Assembly: GCA_034509755.1 (NCBI GenBank)
Contig: CM067541.1
Coordinates: 8,792,001-8,856,000, forward strand
Reading direction: 5' to 3'
Length of the DNA stretch: 64,000 nucleotides
DNA from: Anisodus tanguticus
Lineage: Eukaryota; Streptophyta; Magnoliopsida; Solanales; Solanaceae
Under the pieces are notes generated by a model. The model was not told where the DNA came from, did no database searches, and saw nothing but the letters and a program-made list of their open reading frames with translations. Within the stretch, counting starts at the first letter, position 1; each line of letters begins with the position of its first letter. Both the position numbers and the translations under genes were made by a program. Positions 20,807 through 30,881 of this stretch are shown one piece after another.

Positions 20807-21946
20807 TGTTGGAAATTAGCCTTTGACGGGAGTTGCGACCGACCAACTTTAACGGCTTAAACACTAGTGTTACGCATGTTGGAGAATCCGGTTCTTCACA
20901 CGTGCATGATCTACTAAGTACGTAGATAACCGTAGGGCCAAGAATCGTCAAATTTCATTGAGAAATGAAAGAGATATTGGTTCACGAAATGAGGTGTTTG
21001 ACGTATGGAAAAGTGTGGTTGGGATCAATTCTCCCTCATCGGTAGAGGAAGAAAGAATTGTTGTGTTTATAAGACTCAAAATTGGTTTGGGGTTTGGGAC
21101 CCTAAGGGGTATCCCATGTGTTTAAAGGAGGGAGGACCTAGATATGCTTCGGTTCGAGGAAAGCCCACACGCGCTCCGCCGCCGCCCGCCCGTCCCGTCC
21201 TGTTCTCGGGTCTTTGGTTGTGGGCTGTGGGCTGTGCTTCTTCTGATATTATCTTTTTGGGCCAGAGAACCTTGCCAGATGTACAGTTTGAACCAGAATT
21301 CTTTCATATGTACAGTTTGATCCCTGAAGTTTCAAGATGTACAGTTTGGTCCCTGAAGTTTCCAAAAAGTCAGAATTGGGCAGACCAGAAACGCCACAAC
21401 ACTCAATTCAACCATTTATTTTGGATGAATTACTCCTAATATAATGGCCAAATCCGTTGCTCTTTTCATCATTTATTTTGGTGGTATTACTACCTCCATA
21501 ATGGCCATTACTTGGCCAGGAATGGCACTTATGGAGGCAGTTCAATAGCCCCTCCCTCACCTATATAAACAACTCTTTTCACCATTGTTGAGCACACTTT
21601 ACACTACACGAAAATACACAAACAGAATCAGTTCTTCCTACAACTTCCAAGCATCATTTCATTACTCAAAATTCTTCACGGAAGCATTTGAGTTTCCTTT
21701 GCTCAAGTGTTCATTTGCTGTTTTATTTTGAGAGACAATTGTCCAGGATGTATAAAGGATACATACGGAGAAATATTGTCTTAAAGACAGAGTGCCACAC
21801 TCGACTCAGCATATACAAAACAGTTTCCAGTTTTCTTGTTCAATAGAATTGTAATTTCAGTTTTGTTGTTGAATTGTAATTTTCAGTTCTTGAATTACTT
21901 TGCAGTTACTTGTAATTTCCGTTTCCTGCATCCTTTGTAACCAACA
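20807..21946 (+). mobile_element. Solo LTR (1,140 bp) with perfect 5-bp target duplication
   Basis: Begins TGTTGGAAATTAGCC and ends CTTTGTAACCAACA, with TG...CA termini and a 6-bp terminal inverted repeat. The flanks are AAAAT at 20802-20806 and AAAAT at 21947-21951. Same family as the LTRs at 16,210-17,565 and 19,874-20,328, but on the plus strand. A CTATATAAA text near 21,561 could be the LTR promoter TATA box. No internal region remains, so it arose by LTR-LTR recombination. Confidence 0.92.
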
Positions 21947-21951
21947 AAAAT

Positions 21952-22399
21952 CACCACCGCCCCTCTCTCATTAGTAGAACATTCTAGATTAAGTTATATA
22001 ACTATCTAGAAATGTGGTAAAGATTCAAGAAATACATAGGAAAATAATTGCTAGAAAATTCTAGAGTCAATGTCGTAGTTGTTTACCATGTTGGCCAAGT
22101 CCATTATGATGTTATAGCTAGAATCTTCTAGCAATGTAAAGTTGGTTGATGAACCAACATTGATCATGTATATATAGGGACCTTGGGTCCTTAAGGATGC
22201 ATGTCCCAAGTGTGCATCCAAAAAAGTGTCAAAGTAGGTCTAAAGTGTGTAAGCTTATGTGTGAGTGTCAAGTGTTGATAAAAATAAAAGAGTAAGAACT
22301 TTGTGTATATTGTAGTCAAGTTATAGTATTCAAGTCTTTGTGTAATTACTTTTACAATAATAAAGTAATTACGTTTTTCACGTGTTGTGTTGTCCAACA
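21952..22399 (+). mobile_element. LTR-like sequence, unassigned
   Basis: The stretch has LTR-style contents in order: TCTAGAA-rich text, a TATATATAGGG box near 22,168, a possible polyadenylation text (AATAATAAAG near 22,356) and a GTTGTCCAACA end at 22,389-22,399. I could not find a matching TG start or target duplication, so this is only a possibility. Confidence 0.3.
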
Positions 22400-22402
22400 A
22401 TT

Positions 22403-22720
22403 TAGTGATATGTGAAGGAATGTGTTATGTATTCATTAGTTTGTCGTAAATATTAAGTGCGAGTAAATTTTTATTTTTCTTCTAATTAAGGTGAGAAATG
22501 TGTATTAACTATTTGTGATCCAGTGATATATGAAGAAATGTGTTATGTAATCATTAATTTGGTATAAATACTGGGTATTTATACATTTTATCTTTCTCCT
22601 AATTACAGTGAGAATGTATTAACTATTTATGATACAGTGATATGTAAAGAAATGTGTATATTAATTAGTTTAGTGTAAATATTAAGAGTAGGAAATTTTA
22701 ATCTTTCTCTAAAGGACTTA
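22403..22720 (+). repeat. Tandem repeat, 3 units of about 110-120 bp
   Basis: Units start near 22,403, 22,520 and 22,637. Each contains GTGATATGTGAAGAAATGTG, then CATTAGTTTGGT(G)TAAATA, then a CTTTCTCCTAATTA text and GTGTATTAACTATTTGTGAT. Divergence is moderate. Confidence 0.8.
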
Positions 22721-23137
22721 GTAGACGATCGTATGAGCAAACAGCAACAATACCAGCTGTCCAGCTCGACCGAAACAAGATGAAATCTTTAAGTATAAAT
22801 ATGTGAACTATCAGCAGAATATTTTGTTTACAGCTTAATTATTGAGTGACTCTTGAATAAACTATTAAATTAATATGAACAATGTGTAACCGAACTGTTT
22901 TTTGGTAGCAAAATGTCAAAAAACAAAGAAAATAAGAAAAAAGGTATGATATTTCTTTTAGAAATACTTTAACCTTAACTCTAATATTATATTTATTATT
23001 ATATCTTAAAAAAAAATAATCTAGCAGTGGATGGCCAGTTCCTAAAGTTGATAAGTGGCAATATGTTTTAGTGGTAAGCGTGATTCTCTATCGAAGTGAT
23101 CCTATCTTGTTTTCAATATTCTTTTGTATCTTTCATC
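22721..23137. other. Spacer, no gene seen
   Basis: AT-rich DNA before the mitochondrial fragment. A tRNA-like text at 23,060-23,110 was considered and rejected. Confidence 0.5.
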
Positions 23138-23283
23138 CGACTCAAGGAAGAAGTCCCTGCTAACTCCGTATTAGTAGCCGCAGTAAGACGGAGCAAGTGT
23201 TCTTCAGAATGACTGGGCATAAAAAATACGTAGGCGGTAAATCGGGTTGAAAGTGAAAGCCGTCAAAAACTGACGGAATCCCT
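23138..23283 (+). pseudogene. Nuclear copy (NUMT) of part of the mitochondrial small-subunit rRNA gene
   Basis: About 145 bp follow the well-known 530-loop region of small-subunit rRNA in its plant mitochondrial version: AGGAAGAAGTCCCTGCTAAC, then TAGTAGCCGCAGTAAGACGG, then CAAGTGTTCTTCAGAATGAC, TGGGCATAA, GTAGGCGGTAAATCGGGTTG and AAACTGACGGAAT. Where the functional gene has CCAGCAGCCGCGG, this copy has C-to-T and G-to-A changes. It also lacks part of the G-run after AAGACGG. That pattern fits decay of a methylated nuclear insertion. The text fits mitochondrial rrn18 better than plastid 16S from my knowledge of both. The fragment is too short and too mutated to function. Confidence 0.85.
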
Positions 23284-23720
23284 TCTTATTAGCTCCACCT
23301 TTTTTTCTTCGATTGTTAATGAAAGCATGAATATTTTTTATTTATTTAAATTTTGATGAACATAGTTATTTGATATTTATATTAATAAAAAATAGTTAAT
23401 AATTCATAAATTAATTTAGATTCACATAAATTGATTCAAAGTGCACGATTATCTATATCTAAAAAATGAATTGAAGCTATCTCATATTAAACTGTAGGAT
23501 TCAACATATTTTGAATAAGTGAAAAATTATTGTTCAACTTATTTATTTTTTTATTTCTCATGCGGTGTCTAGTACATGTAATGAGGTTCAACTAAATTCA
23601 GATTCGCACCGAGAAATCCCATATTAGGGGCAAAACGCTCTCTAACAAAAGTGACTCCATATCCAGGAGGACTCGAATCCGAAACTTCTCGTTAACAATG
23701 AAAAAATACTCGTCACTTCA
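23284..23720. other. AT-rich spacer, no gene seen
   Basis: Near 23,585-23,700 there is a text (GAGAAATCCCATATTAGGGG...GAGGACTCGAATCCGAAACTTC) that resembles a degraded tRNA-like or SINE B-box on the minus strand. It is too weak to call. Confidence 0.4.
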
Positions 23721-23723
23721 TCA

Positions 23724-23855
23724 CAATCATTGTTGGTATTGTCCAACTTATTATACATTCCACAGTTCTAATTTATATATTCCACATTCTATCATAACTT
23801 TTGTTGGTATTGTTCAACTTATTATACATTCCACGGTTCTAATCTATATATTTTA
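23724..23855 (+). repeat. Tandem duplication, 2 x about 66 bp
   Basis: CATTGTTGGTATTGTCCAAC...CACAGTTCTAATTTATATAT is repeated as TTTGTTGGTATTGTTCAACT...CACGGTTCTAATCTATATAT, with few differences. Confidence 0.85.
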
Positions 23856-24159
23856 TCTTCTTTTTAATCCGCTTCAAAAATAATAAAATAATTTTTTTGT
23901 ATTTAAAAATTTTCAAATTTCAGTATTACCCATTTTATTTTTTATGGTACTCATAAATATAGTACACCATATTTAATGACGACCATAAAACTCAAATATT
24001 AACATTGTAGTATAATATTACACACATGTGTAATTTAATATCATATAAATTCAAAAAAATATTCACTTAAGTTAAGACACATAAAATGTAATAAATTAAA
24101 GAAATTGATAGTGATTAACTTAATGTTTCAGTAATTATTTTCTTCCGCGTTAAAACTAG

Positions 24160-24260
24160 GCTTTGAGTTAGGGTTTATTTTTATTAAAATTACTCACAAA
24201 AACTCTGCCACACTTACCAAATTACTCTCTCTCTCCGTTACCATCCAAAGAGCATTAACA
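24160..24260 (+). promoter_or_regulatory. Probable 5' leader of OTC
   Basis: A CT-rich tract (ACTCTCTCTCTCCGTTACC near 24,222-24,242) lies directly before the ATG, as is frequent in leaders of plant housekeeping genes. A TATA box cannot be singled out in the AT-rich DNA upstream. Confidence 0.35.
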
Positions 24261-27200
24261 ATGGCCGCCATTTTCTCTCAGTTATCTTCTCTCCGATCAC
24301 CGGAGACCCTCTCTTTCTCCTCTGTTTCCACTATCTCTCACTCCGGCAAGCAATCGTCGCACTTTTCCGGTGTAATCGTACATTCTCCGATCACGTTTCC
24401 GGCTATTCGTCAACGCATCTCATGCCAAATCACCTCTTCAGTAACATCTCATTCTTCCTCCGTTATCGGAAAAGGTTCGCTCCATTTCCTCAATTTTTTC
24501 TGTTTATTTGATTTTTTTTTTAATTTTGGAGCTGGCGATTTGATCGATGTTGTAATGCAAGGGGTTGTTTATGATTGGAATGTGTTGTCATACATAGAAC
24601 ATTTCGTTTCAATATTAGGAAGACTTTTTTTTATTGATTTGTTTAATCCTTGTTTGAAGCCTAGTACTTGATGAGTTATCTATTTATAACGGCCTCATTT
24701 GTCTGGATATTTTTTGGTTGTTATAGAGAACAACAACAACATACCCAGTGTGCTCCCACAAGTGGGGTTTGGGTAGGGTAAAGAGCAGATACAAAAAGTA
24801 TAGCAGTATAATAACAAGATACAACACAAATGTTCAACAGATGGTAATGTAGATCGAAGAGTAAGAAAACTACGCGAGTACTAAATAATGTTGCTAAAAC
24901 CATTTCACGTTGGTCATCTATAAAAGGATGATCATTCTTCATTGTAAAACCATCCCAAAATCATAATACAATTCATTGTAAGAGTAGAGAGTTGAGAGAG
25001 CAATTCTCTGAGGTGTAATTGGGAAATCTGCCCTTTCTTTGTTAATAATATAAAGGCAGTTGTTTGGTGGACGTAGGACCACTTTGATCCGAACCACGTT
25101 AAATCTTGTGTTCTTTCTGTTACGTTTCCGCTAACACAGAGTCTGTTGAGGATGGATAGTTTTAACATGTCTTATAAATTTTCTATTCCAGCAATTGCCA
25201 ATCAGAAGGACTTTCTGCACATTAGTGATTTTGACAAAGGCACTATTTTGAACATCTTGGATCGAGCCAGAGAAGTTAAAGAGTTGCTAAAATCAGGAGA
25301 GAGGACATATCTCCCATTCTCGGGTAAAACTATGGCTATGATATTTGCTAAGCCTTCCATGAGGACACGGGTTTCTTTTGAGACAGGGTTTTACTTGCTT
25401 GGAGGCCATGCGATCTATTTGGGACCAAATGACATACAGATGGGTAAGCGGGAAGAAACTCGTGATGTTGCTCGTGTTCTTTCTCGCTATAATGATATCA
25501 TTATGGCTAGAGTTTTTGCTCATCAGGTATGCTGGTGAGTTTTTTGTTGTGACTTTTTTCCTGGTGCCTGGTAAGAATAAGGCATGCAAGAAGCATCGCA
25601 TTTGTCCGGTCCACATTTTTGCATCTTTGATTAAAGCCGCTCTTGGAAACTCCATATAATAGTTGAAACATATATTTTCTTTTTCCCTCGGGGCCATGAG
25701 GAGGAGGTAGGGGCTGGTATAAAGAGAAGGCCCGTTTATATATTTGGTGGTCCAACAAACTTTTTTTATGATTAAACCTCTGTTGACATTTGGCTCTATG
25801 GACATCAAACTGTCTTTTCTTTTGTTCCTTTTTCTCTAGGGTTACAATGATGCAAACCAACAATGATTGCTCAAATTTGAGACTAGCTTTATTACTGAAT
25901 CTTACAGATAATGGCAGTTTGATGATGTTGCTGTGCTTCTCCCAGCAAGTTAACTGAGTGTAGCTGTTCATGTCTAATATTCTTTAGGCGTTGCTTATAT
26001 AGAAATGTGGGCTGAGTTATCTGTCCACTGAGTTCAGGAAAATTTCCTTTCTTTCATTCCCATTGCAAATCAAATATTGTTATCCATTATATTTCTTTTC
26101 TTTTGCAGGATATTCTTGATCTAGCTAAATTTGCAACTGTGCCTGTGATCAACGGCCTGACAGACTATAACCATCCTTGTCAAATAATGGCTGATGCCCT
26201 TACAATAATTGAACATGTCGGCCAGCTGGAAGGAACTAAGGTTAGCTCTTTTTTTAGTTTCCCTGACGAAATAATTACATTTTATTTATCTGCTCCCAGA
26301 AGAGTACATCTCAATCAAAAGGCATTAAGCTCTTGTACATGTTCACCTGCACTTCTAAACAGAACACCATGCACTTCTAAACAGAACACCATGCACATAC
26401 AAAATCCAAAAAGCAATCTATATTATCTATGTTGTTCTTCTTACACACACAAAAAAAAGGATTCATTAAACATCTAACCTTGAGGGTGGATGTGGAAGTT
26501 AAAACACCTCAAAACATCTCAGATTTCTTTTAAATAAAGTCAAACATGTTTTGTTGTAATGGTAATTAGATTTCAATAATCTGGTGGTGGCTGCAAATTC
26601 CAGGTTGTTTATGTTGGAGATGGAAATAACATAGTGCATTCGTGGCTGCTGCTGGCTGCAGTGATTCCTTTCCACTTCGTCTGTGCCTGCCCCAAAGGTT
26701 TTGAACCTGATCAGGAAACAGTTGAGAAAGCTCGACAGGCTGGAGTCAGCAAAATCGAGATAACTAATGATCCAAAGGAAGCTGTTAGAGGCGCTGATGT
26801 TGTCTATTCAGATGTCTGGGCCAGCATGGGACTAAAGGAAGAAGCTGCACATCGCCGTCAAGTCTTTCAAGGATTCCAGGTAGGAGCATGAGAAATGGCT
26901 CTTATTGTCTATTCAGCATGTGCAAGTAGATCCATTTCAACCTAACACTGAATTTGCTTGCCAGAGAGCTCATTACATCAGCAATCTAGTAGTTTCCTAG
27001 AAATACGTCTTGCTATGGCTGCTATCAAGCTATTGTTGCAGGGGTGACTTTATTGTGGGTTTGTGAAAATATTTTGTGGGGACTTAATGAGCTGCTCCAA
27101 GTGGTCTTCTAATTTAACTTTTCTGGTCCATGGGGATGCAGGTTTTTAGGGACCGGTTTATCATTTACTGTTGGAGTGGGTGGGGAAGAATATGAAACTG

Positions 27201-27920
27201 AAGAACAAAGAATAAGAAAGGATGGGTTAAGTGGAAAACACCACTGGACATTTTTGACTGAGACTGCCTGAATATGTTAGCAATTATCCAAACTTTCTTG
27301 AACTTTAATGGGCCGGTGCTCACTGCATAGGTTCTGTTTGTGCATCAACTTTGTTCATGATTTAGACTTTCATATTAATGGAACTATGGAAGGGTATAGA
27401 CAGAATCTTAGTTCCTTTAACATGAAAAACCAAGGTTACAACATATAATTAAGCAAGGGCTTGCTTCACAGTCATTTAGTTCTGTAACTTTGGCCAGTTC
27501 TAGATATTTGTTTTAGATATCTATATTTCCTGTGTCCGTTTAAAGCGACCCTCTAATTCTGACCGACAACTTATGAAGAATCAAAGGCAAATGTAATCTC
27601 AATCCATTGCCTTATATTCTGCAAACTTGAACTCTTCCCTAACTTATCAAATAAACTTGAAGTCTTGCCTGTATTAATGCATGTATTGATGCCATACTGA
27701 AACATGCTTGACATTATGTCTTATTATTTCTCTGCAGGTGGATGAAGAACTGATGAAACTAGCTGGAAAAAAAGCATACTTTATGCATTGTTTGCCAGCG
27801 GAAAGAGGAGCGGAAGTTACTGATGGTGTGATTGAAGCACCAAATTCCATTGTATACCCCCAAGCTGAGAACCGCATGCATGCACAAAATGCAATTATGC
27901 TTCATGCTCTTGGCTTGTAA
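24261..27920 (+). CDS. OTC: Ornithine carbamoyltransferase, plastid precursor (five exons)
   Basis: Makes citrulline from ornithine and carbamoyl phosphate, a late step of plastid arginine synthesis. Exons from splice signals and family similarity: 24261-24474, 25192-25526, 26109-26240, 26604-26879 and 27738-27920; all introns are GT-AG and phases join in frame. The product is 379 residues, close to the usual length of plant OTC precursors. Residues 1 to about 60 are rich in Ser/Thr and poor in acidic residues, as in a plastid transit peptide. Carbamoyl-phosphate binding loop SMRTR at 127-131, HPCQ at 205-208, DGNN at 233-236 with HSWL at 239-242, ornithine-side loop SMG at 301-303, catalytic Cys in HCLPAERG at 336-343 (Cys337). 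No internal stop or frameshift. The start is the first ATG after a CT-rich leader, in a good context (AACAATGGCC). The intron 1 acceptor is the least certain junction. Confidence 0.95.
24727..24780 (-). mobile_element. Truncated SINE in OTC intron 1
   Basis: The text AACAACAACAACATACCCAG, then TCCCACAAGTGGGGTTTGGG, is the 3' end of a common Solanaceae tRNA-derived SINE, seen on the minus strand. The 5' part with the polymerase III boxes is missing. Confidence 0.7.
24890..25135 (+). mobile_element. LTR-like fragment in OTC intron 1
   Basis: Contains a short inverted text (AGAGAGCAATTCTCTGAGG) and an ending of the GTAGGACCACTTTGATCCGA ACCACGTTAAATC type that I associate with copia LTR U5 ends. 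Neither terminus is clear. The call rests on resemblance only. Confidence 0.35.
26347..26393 (+). repeat. 22-bp tandem duplication in OTC intron 3
   Basis: GCACTTCTAAACAGAACACCAT occurs twice in a row. It lies outside the splice sites and should not affect the product. Confidence 0.85.
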
Positions 27921-28590
27921 ATGCCGTTTGTTTTTCCTATAGCAGAGCCTTGTTAGGACCTAGAAGCAAATCCTCTGTTCTCCTAAACCATATTTTTGTT
28001 GGAGCATTGAAGAACTTAGACCATCTCTGTGCATATAACCGAGGTTTTCAGATTAATCTGATGCTTATGTTGAAAATACTCTTTTTGATAGTCCATTATT
28101 GTTGTCTTATATTTAAACAAGTCCAAACAGGGAATACGTTCCAAAGGCATTGGTTGCATAGTATCATATCCTAGCTGTTAAGATTGATGCCCCAAGCTTA
28201 TACATCATTTTGCTCCAACGCTCGTCACATCTTGAACTTGGGAAATGGTTACTTTTGAGAACTTTGGAACGTGATGTTTGTGATATCATTGTTGCAGCCT
28301 AGTACATCATTTGCATATTTTCTTTAGACCACATTTATGATTTAGTCTGAATAATCAAATAAGGCATCATTAGCATCAGCATCGATCATGCAAGATAATA
28401 TTAAGGCATCATTGGAGCTTTTCTCATCATCATTCTTTCTGTGATTTTTGATAAAGTAGAGCAGCTGCTCATGTCAAAGAACTGGCAGTGTTATCATTTA
28501 GTATTTACCACTCTTCCAAGTTGAACTTGTTCCATGAGGCCTGTGATTCACACAGCAAAGAGAAATAATGAGAATTGAGCTTTGAAGTAA
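27921..28590. other. 3' flank of OTC, no other gene seen
   Basis: The 3' untranslated region of OTC must lie here. No single polyadenylation signal stands out. A short direct repeat (AAGGCATCATTAGCATC / AAGGCATCATTGGAGC) occurs near 28,361-28,422. Confidence 0.5.
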
Positions 28591-28712
28591 CTGATAAAAT
28601 TGTTGTCATGTGATCAGGAGGTTATGGGTTCAAGCCGTGGAAACAGCTTCTGGCAGAAATGCAAGGTAAGGCTGCGTACAACAGACCCTTGTGGTCCGGC
28701 CCTTTTCCGGAC
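28591..28712 (+). mobile_element. tRNA-derived SINE (Au/SolS-like)
   Basis: In order: a degraded A-box region (TTGTTGTCATGTGATCAGGAGG), B-box GGGTTCAAGCCG at about 28,628, then the family-specific body TGGAAACAGC...GCAGAAATGCAAGG, TAAGGCTGCGTACAA, CCCTTGTGGTCCGGCCC and CCGGACCCCGCG. The usual 3' end (GCTTAGTGCACCGGGCTGCC and a T-run) is missing, so it is truncated. Confidence 0.85.
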
Positions 28713-29053
28713 CCCGCGGTCTCTTGCTATAGAGGTTTGGAACAATTACCTTCAGCCATGCGCATCCTTTAACTAAATTTAGTTGTCTCCTATTTGAGTT
28801 AGGTATAGATCTTAATGTACTTTGATTATTGTTGAATTTAACTTAAATAAACTGATTCTGTGAATTTTTTTGACCATATCTGTTGTAACATGAACGTACA
28901 GAAGTTAGTCCATTCAGAGAGATCAGATAAAAAAAATGTATAGAAGCTAATTCACTTTTTAATGGTCTAAAAATGAATTCTCTCGCAATAAGACTCGTTA
29001 TAAAATGGGAAAAGGACATGGTATGTCTGTCCACAAAACAAAATGACCAACTT
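28713..29053. other. Spacer, no gene seen
   Basis: AT-rich DNA between a SINE and a possible exon; nothing assignable. Confidence 0.5.
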
Positions 29054-29377
29054 TTAAGCTATTGACACGAAATATACTCTAGTCTCAAAATAAAGAGAAG
29101 TTATAGCCCATTTAGCACGAAGAATGAAAAAATAGAGCATCAGATTTTTTTTTCCATCAGTCACTAAGGAGTCAAAGGCTCCCTTCATCTCTCTAAGGCA
29201 GTCCTCACGATGCCTCTTCTCCGATGAAGCCGTCAAAATCCGGCGAGCCCCACACAATGCTCCAGCCACTGCCCCAATCTCATTTGCTTTTCTCCCTCGT
29301 CGTCGCGTTACCACTAACACCAGTGAGATAGCTCGTTTACAAATCTGGCCGGTTTGCGATTTCCCGCAAACATCCAT
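29054..29377 (-). CDS. Possible host-gene exon, unknown product
   Basis: A frame with its own ATG at 29,377 encodes up to 107 residues. The middle part is charged and helix-prone (RRRGRKANEIGAVAG, then CGARRILTASSEKRHREDCL and REMKGAFDSLV). Base composition is more GC-rich than the flanks, which suggests old coding sequence. The part before 29,150 is low-complexity and probably not coding. I do not recognise the family, and splice sites are unclear. The copia element inserted at 29,479 lies about 100 bp upstream of this ATG on its own strand. Confidence 0.3.
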   Translation of the reverse strand: MDVCGKSQTGQICKRAISLVLVVTRRRGRKANEIGAVAGALCGARRILTASSEKRHREDCLREMKGAFDSLVTDGKKNLMLYFFILRAKWAITSLYFETRVYFVSIA

Positions 29378-29478
29378 TTAGACCGGTGAGCTTCACTTCT
29401 CCAACAATCCCTTCTTTTGTGTTTTTTGTATTTTCATATGTGTTTCATTGTATCTGTTTTTTTTAATGTCGTTGGAAC

Positions 29479-29627
29479 TGATAGAATATGTATATATTTA
29501 GCCAGTAATAATTTGTATATATTAGGTATAATTAGTTGCCGTAATTATAACCTAAGATTACGTTTGTAATTATGTATAAAACTGACTATTGTCAATTAAT
29601 GAAAGATCACAGAATCAATTTCCTTCA
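29479..29627 (+). repeat. 5' LTR of the nested-host copia element
   Basis: 149 bp with TG...CA ends. It differs from the 3' LTR at several positions, for example AGCCAGTAA against AGCAAGTAA and TTGCCGTAA against TTAGCGTAA. Confidence 0.93.
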
Positions 29628-29638
29628 TGGTATCAGAT
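29628..29638 (+). promoter_or_regulatory. Primer binding site (initiator tRNA-Met type)
   Basis: TGGTATCAGAT starts directly after the LTR and matches the complement of the 3' end of initiator tRNA-Met, as is usual for copia elements. Confidence 0.85.
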
Positions 29639-29729
29639 TGTCTAGGTTTCTTCGCTTCTCCTCAACCTAGCGCCGTTTCCCTCCTTCATCCTCTTCATCT
29701 TTGATCTGCCACCCATCCTCATCACAACC

Positions 29730-30420
29730 ATGACTGATCAACCTAAGTTTCGTCCCGCTTTGGCCATTACCAACGTGAAATCCCTCATTCCTACCATGTT
29801 AGATAATGAATCCAATCAATACCATTCACGGGCTGCTTTGTTCAAGGTTCAAGCTCGAGTCCATAATGTTCTTGACCACATCCTCCCACCAACGGAGGAG
29901 AAGGCAAAGAAGGCTACTCAAGCCGTCAAAGATTTCGATCCCGACCTTTGGAACCGTCTTGATGTGGCAGTTCTACAATGGGTGTACGGGACAATCTCTC
30001 AAGATCTCCTAAACTCAATTTTGGTGATTGACGACTCGACCGCTAATGCTTGGAAGCGTTTGGTGGATGTCTTTCAAGACAATAAGTATTCTAAGGTTGT
30101 GCATCTTGAGAATCGATTCTCCAACACAAATTTGGAGGATTTTCCTACCACCACCGCCTACTGTAATCGTCTCAAACTATTTGCCGATCAATTAGCAAAT
30201 GTAGGGGCTCCGGTCTCTAATCATCGTTTGGTGTTGAAGCTAATTGCGGGTCTAACAGATGCCTACGCTGGATATGTGACTCATTACCTAGTTTTGAGAC
30301 GGCAAGGTCCAAGCTAGCCTTGGAGGAGTCAACGATCCTTCAATGAGCCGCTCGTGAATCGGGTTCAACTGCCCTTGTTGCAAACTCCCAACAGTCCGAT
30401 GATGACATGAATTATCAAAA
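29730..30420 (+). pseudogene. Copia gag (capsid), interrupted
   Basis: An ATG at 29,730 (MTDQPKFRPALAIT) opens a frame of 195 codons with the UBN2/gag-like capsid pattern: LDVAVLQWVYGTIS, ANAWKRLVDVFQDNKYSKVV, YCNRLKLFADQLANVGAPVS and LVLKLIAGL. The frame slips near 30,285 and continues in another frame as ARSKLALEEST, with a stop soon after. Downstream (30,430-30,830) lies an Asn/Gly/Gln-rich basic stretch, the nucleocapsid region, also broken. Confidence 0.85.
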
Positions 30421-30837
30421 TAATTCTTAAGGTAATTCATCTCAAAATCGGAATAATAATAATCACAATAATAATCGTGGGAACAAGGGACAAAATAGAA
30501 AAAATAATAAAAATAATGGTGGTGGCCGGAACTCCGGCAAATGTGGTCGCAGCGGTGGCTTCGGTCAGGGGACCGGAGGCGGACGTGGTGGCCAACAACA
30601 GAAGCAGTCGTGGAAACAAACCAATCCATGGCAGCCGTGGACTTGGCAACATGGTTCTCCTTAGGCTGTGCCTCATTGCCCATTTCCCACCTTCAATTGG
30701 GCCAGGCCTAATGTACCCCACAGGCAGCAGCAAACTGGGCTTCTTGGACCAAGGCCTCAACAAGCTCTCAATGCAAATGCACCCATCCCAACTGACATTG
30801 AGCAACCCTTCACACTTTTAGCCTTGCGCAACCAGAT

Positions 30838-30881
30838 CTATCGTGGTATATGGACGCCGGGGCAACATGTCATATGACATC
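30838..30881 (+). pseudogene. Copia protease active-site stretch, cut by the nested insertion
   Basis: The text encodes WYMDAGATCHMTS and then runs into the inner element at 30,882. The expected catalytic DTG is DAG here. The other half of the protease resumes at 44,459 (TSSQGNLSSYFNLSNN). Confidence 0.85.

Noticed and set aside
23060..23110. tRNA-like text (TTTTAGTGGTAAGCGTGATTC) that resembles the start of a plastid trnG
   Set aside because: Only about 30 bases agree loosely; no T-arm or acceptor stem can be completed.
24475..24671. Extension of the first OTC frame past 24,474
   Set aside because: The codons past the GT donor turn into T-rich non-conserved text. The family sequence resumes at 25,192, so this is intron read-through.
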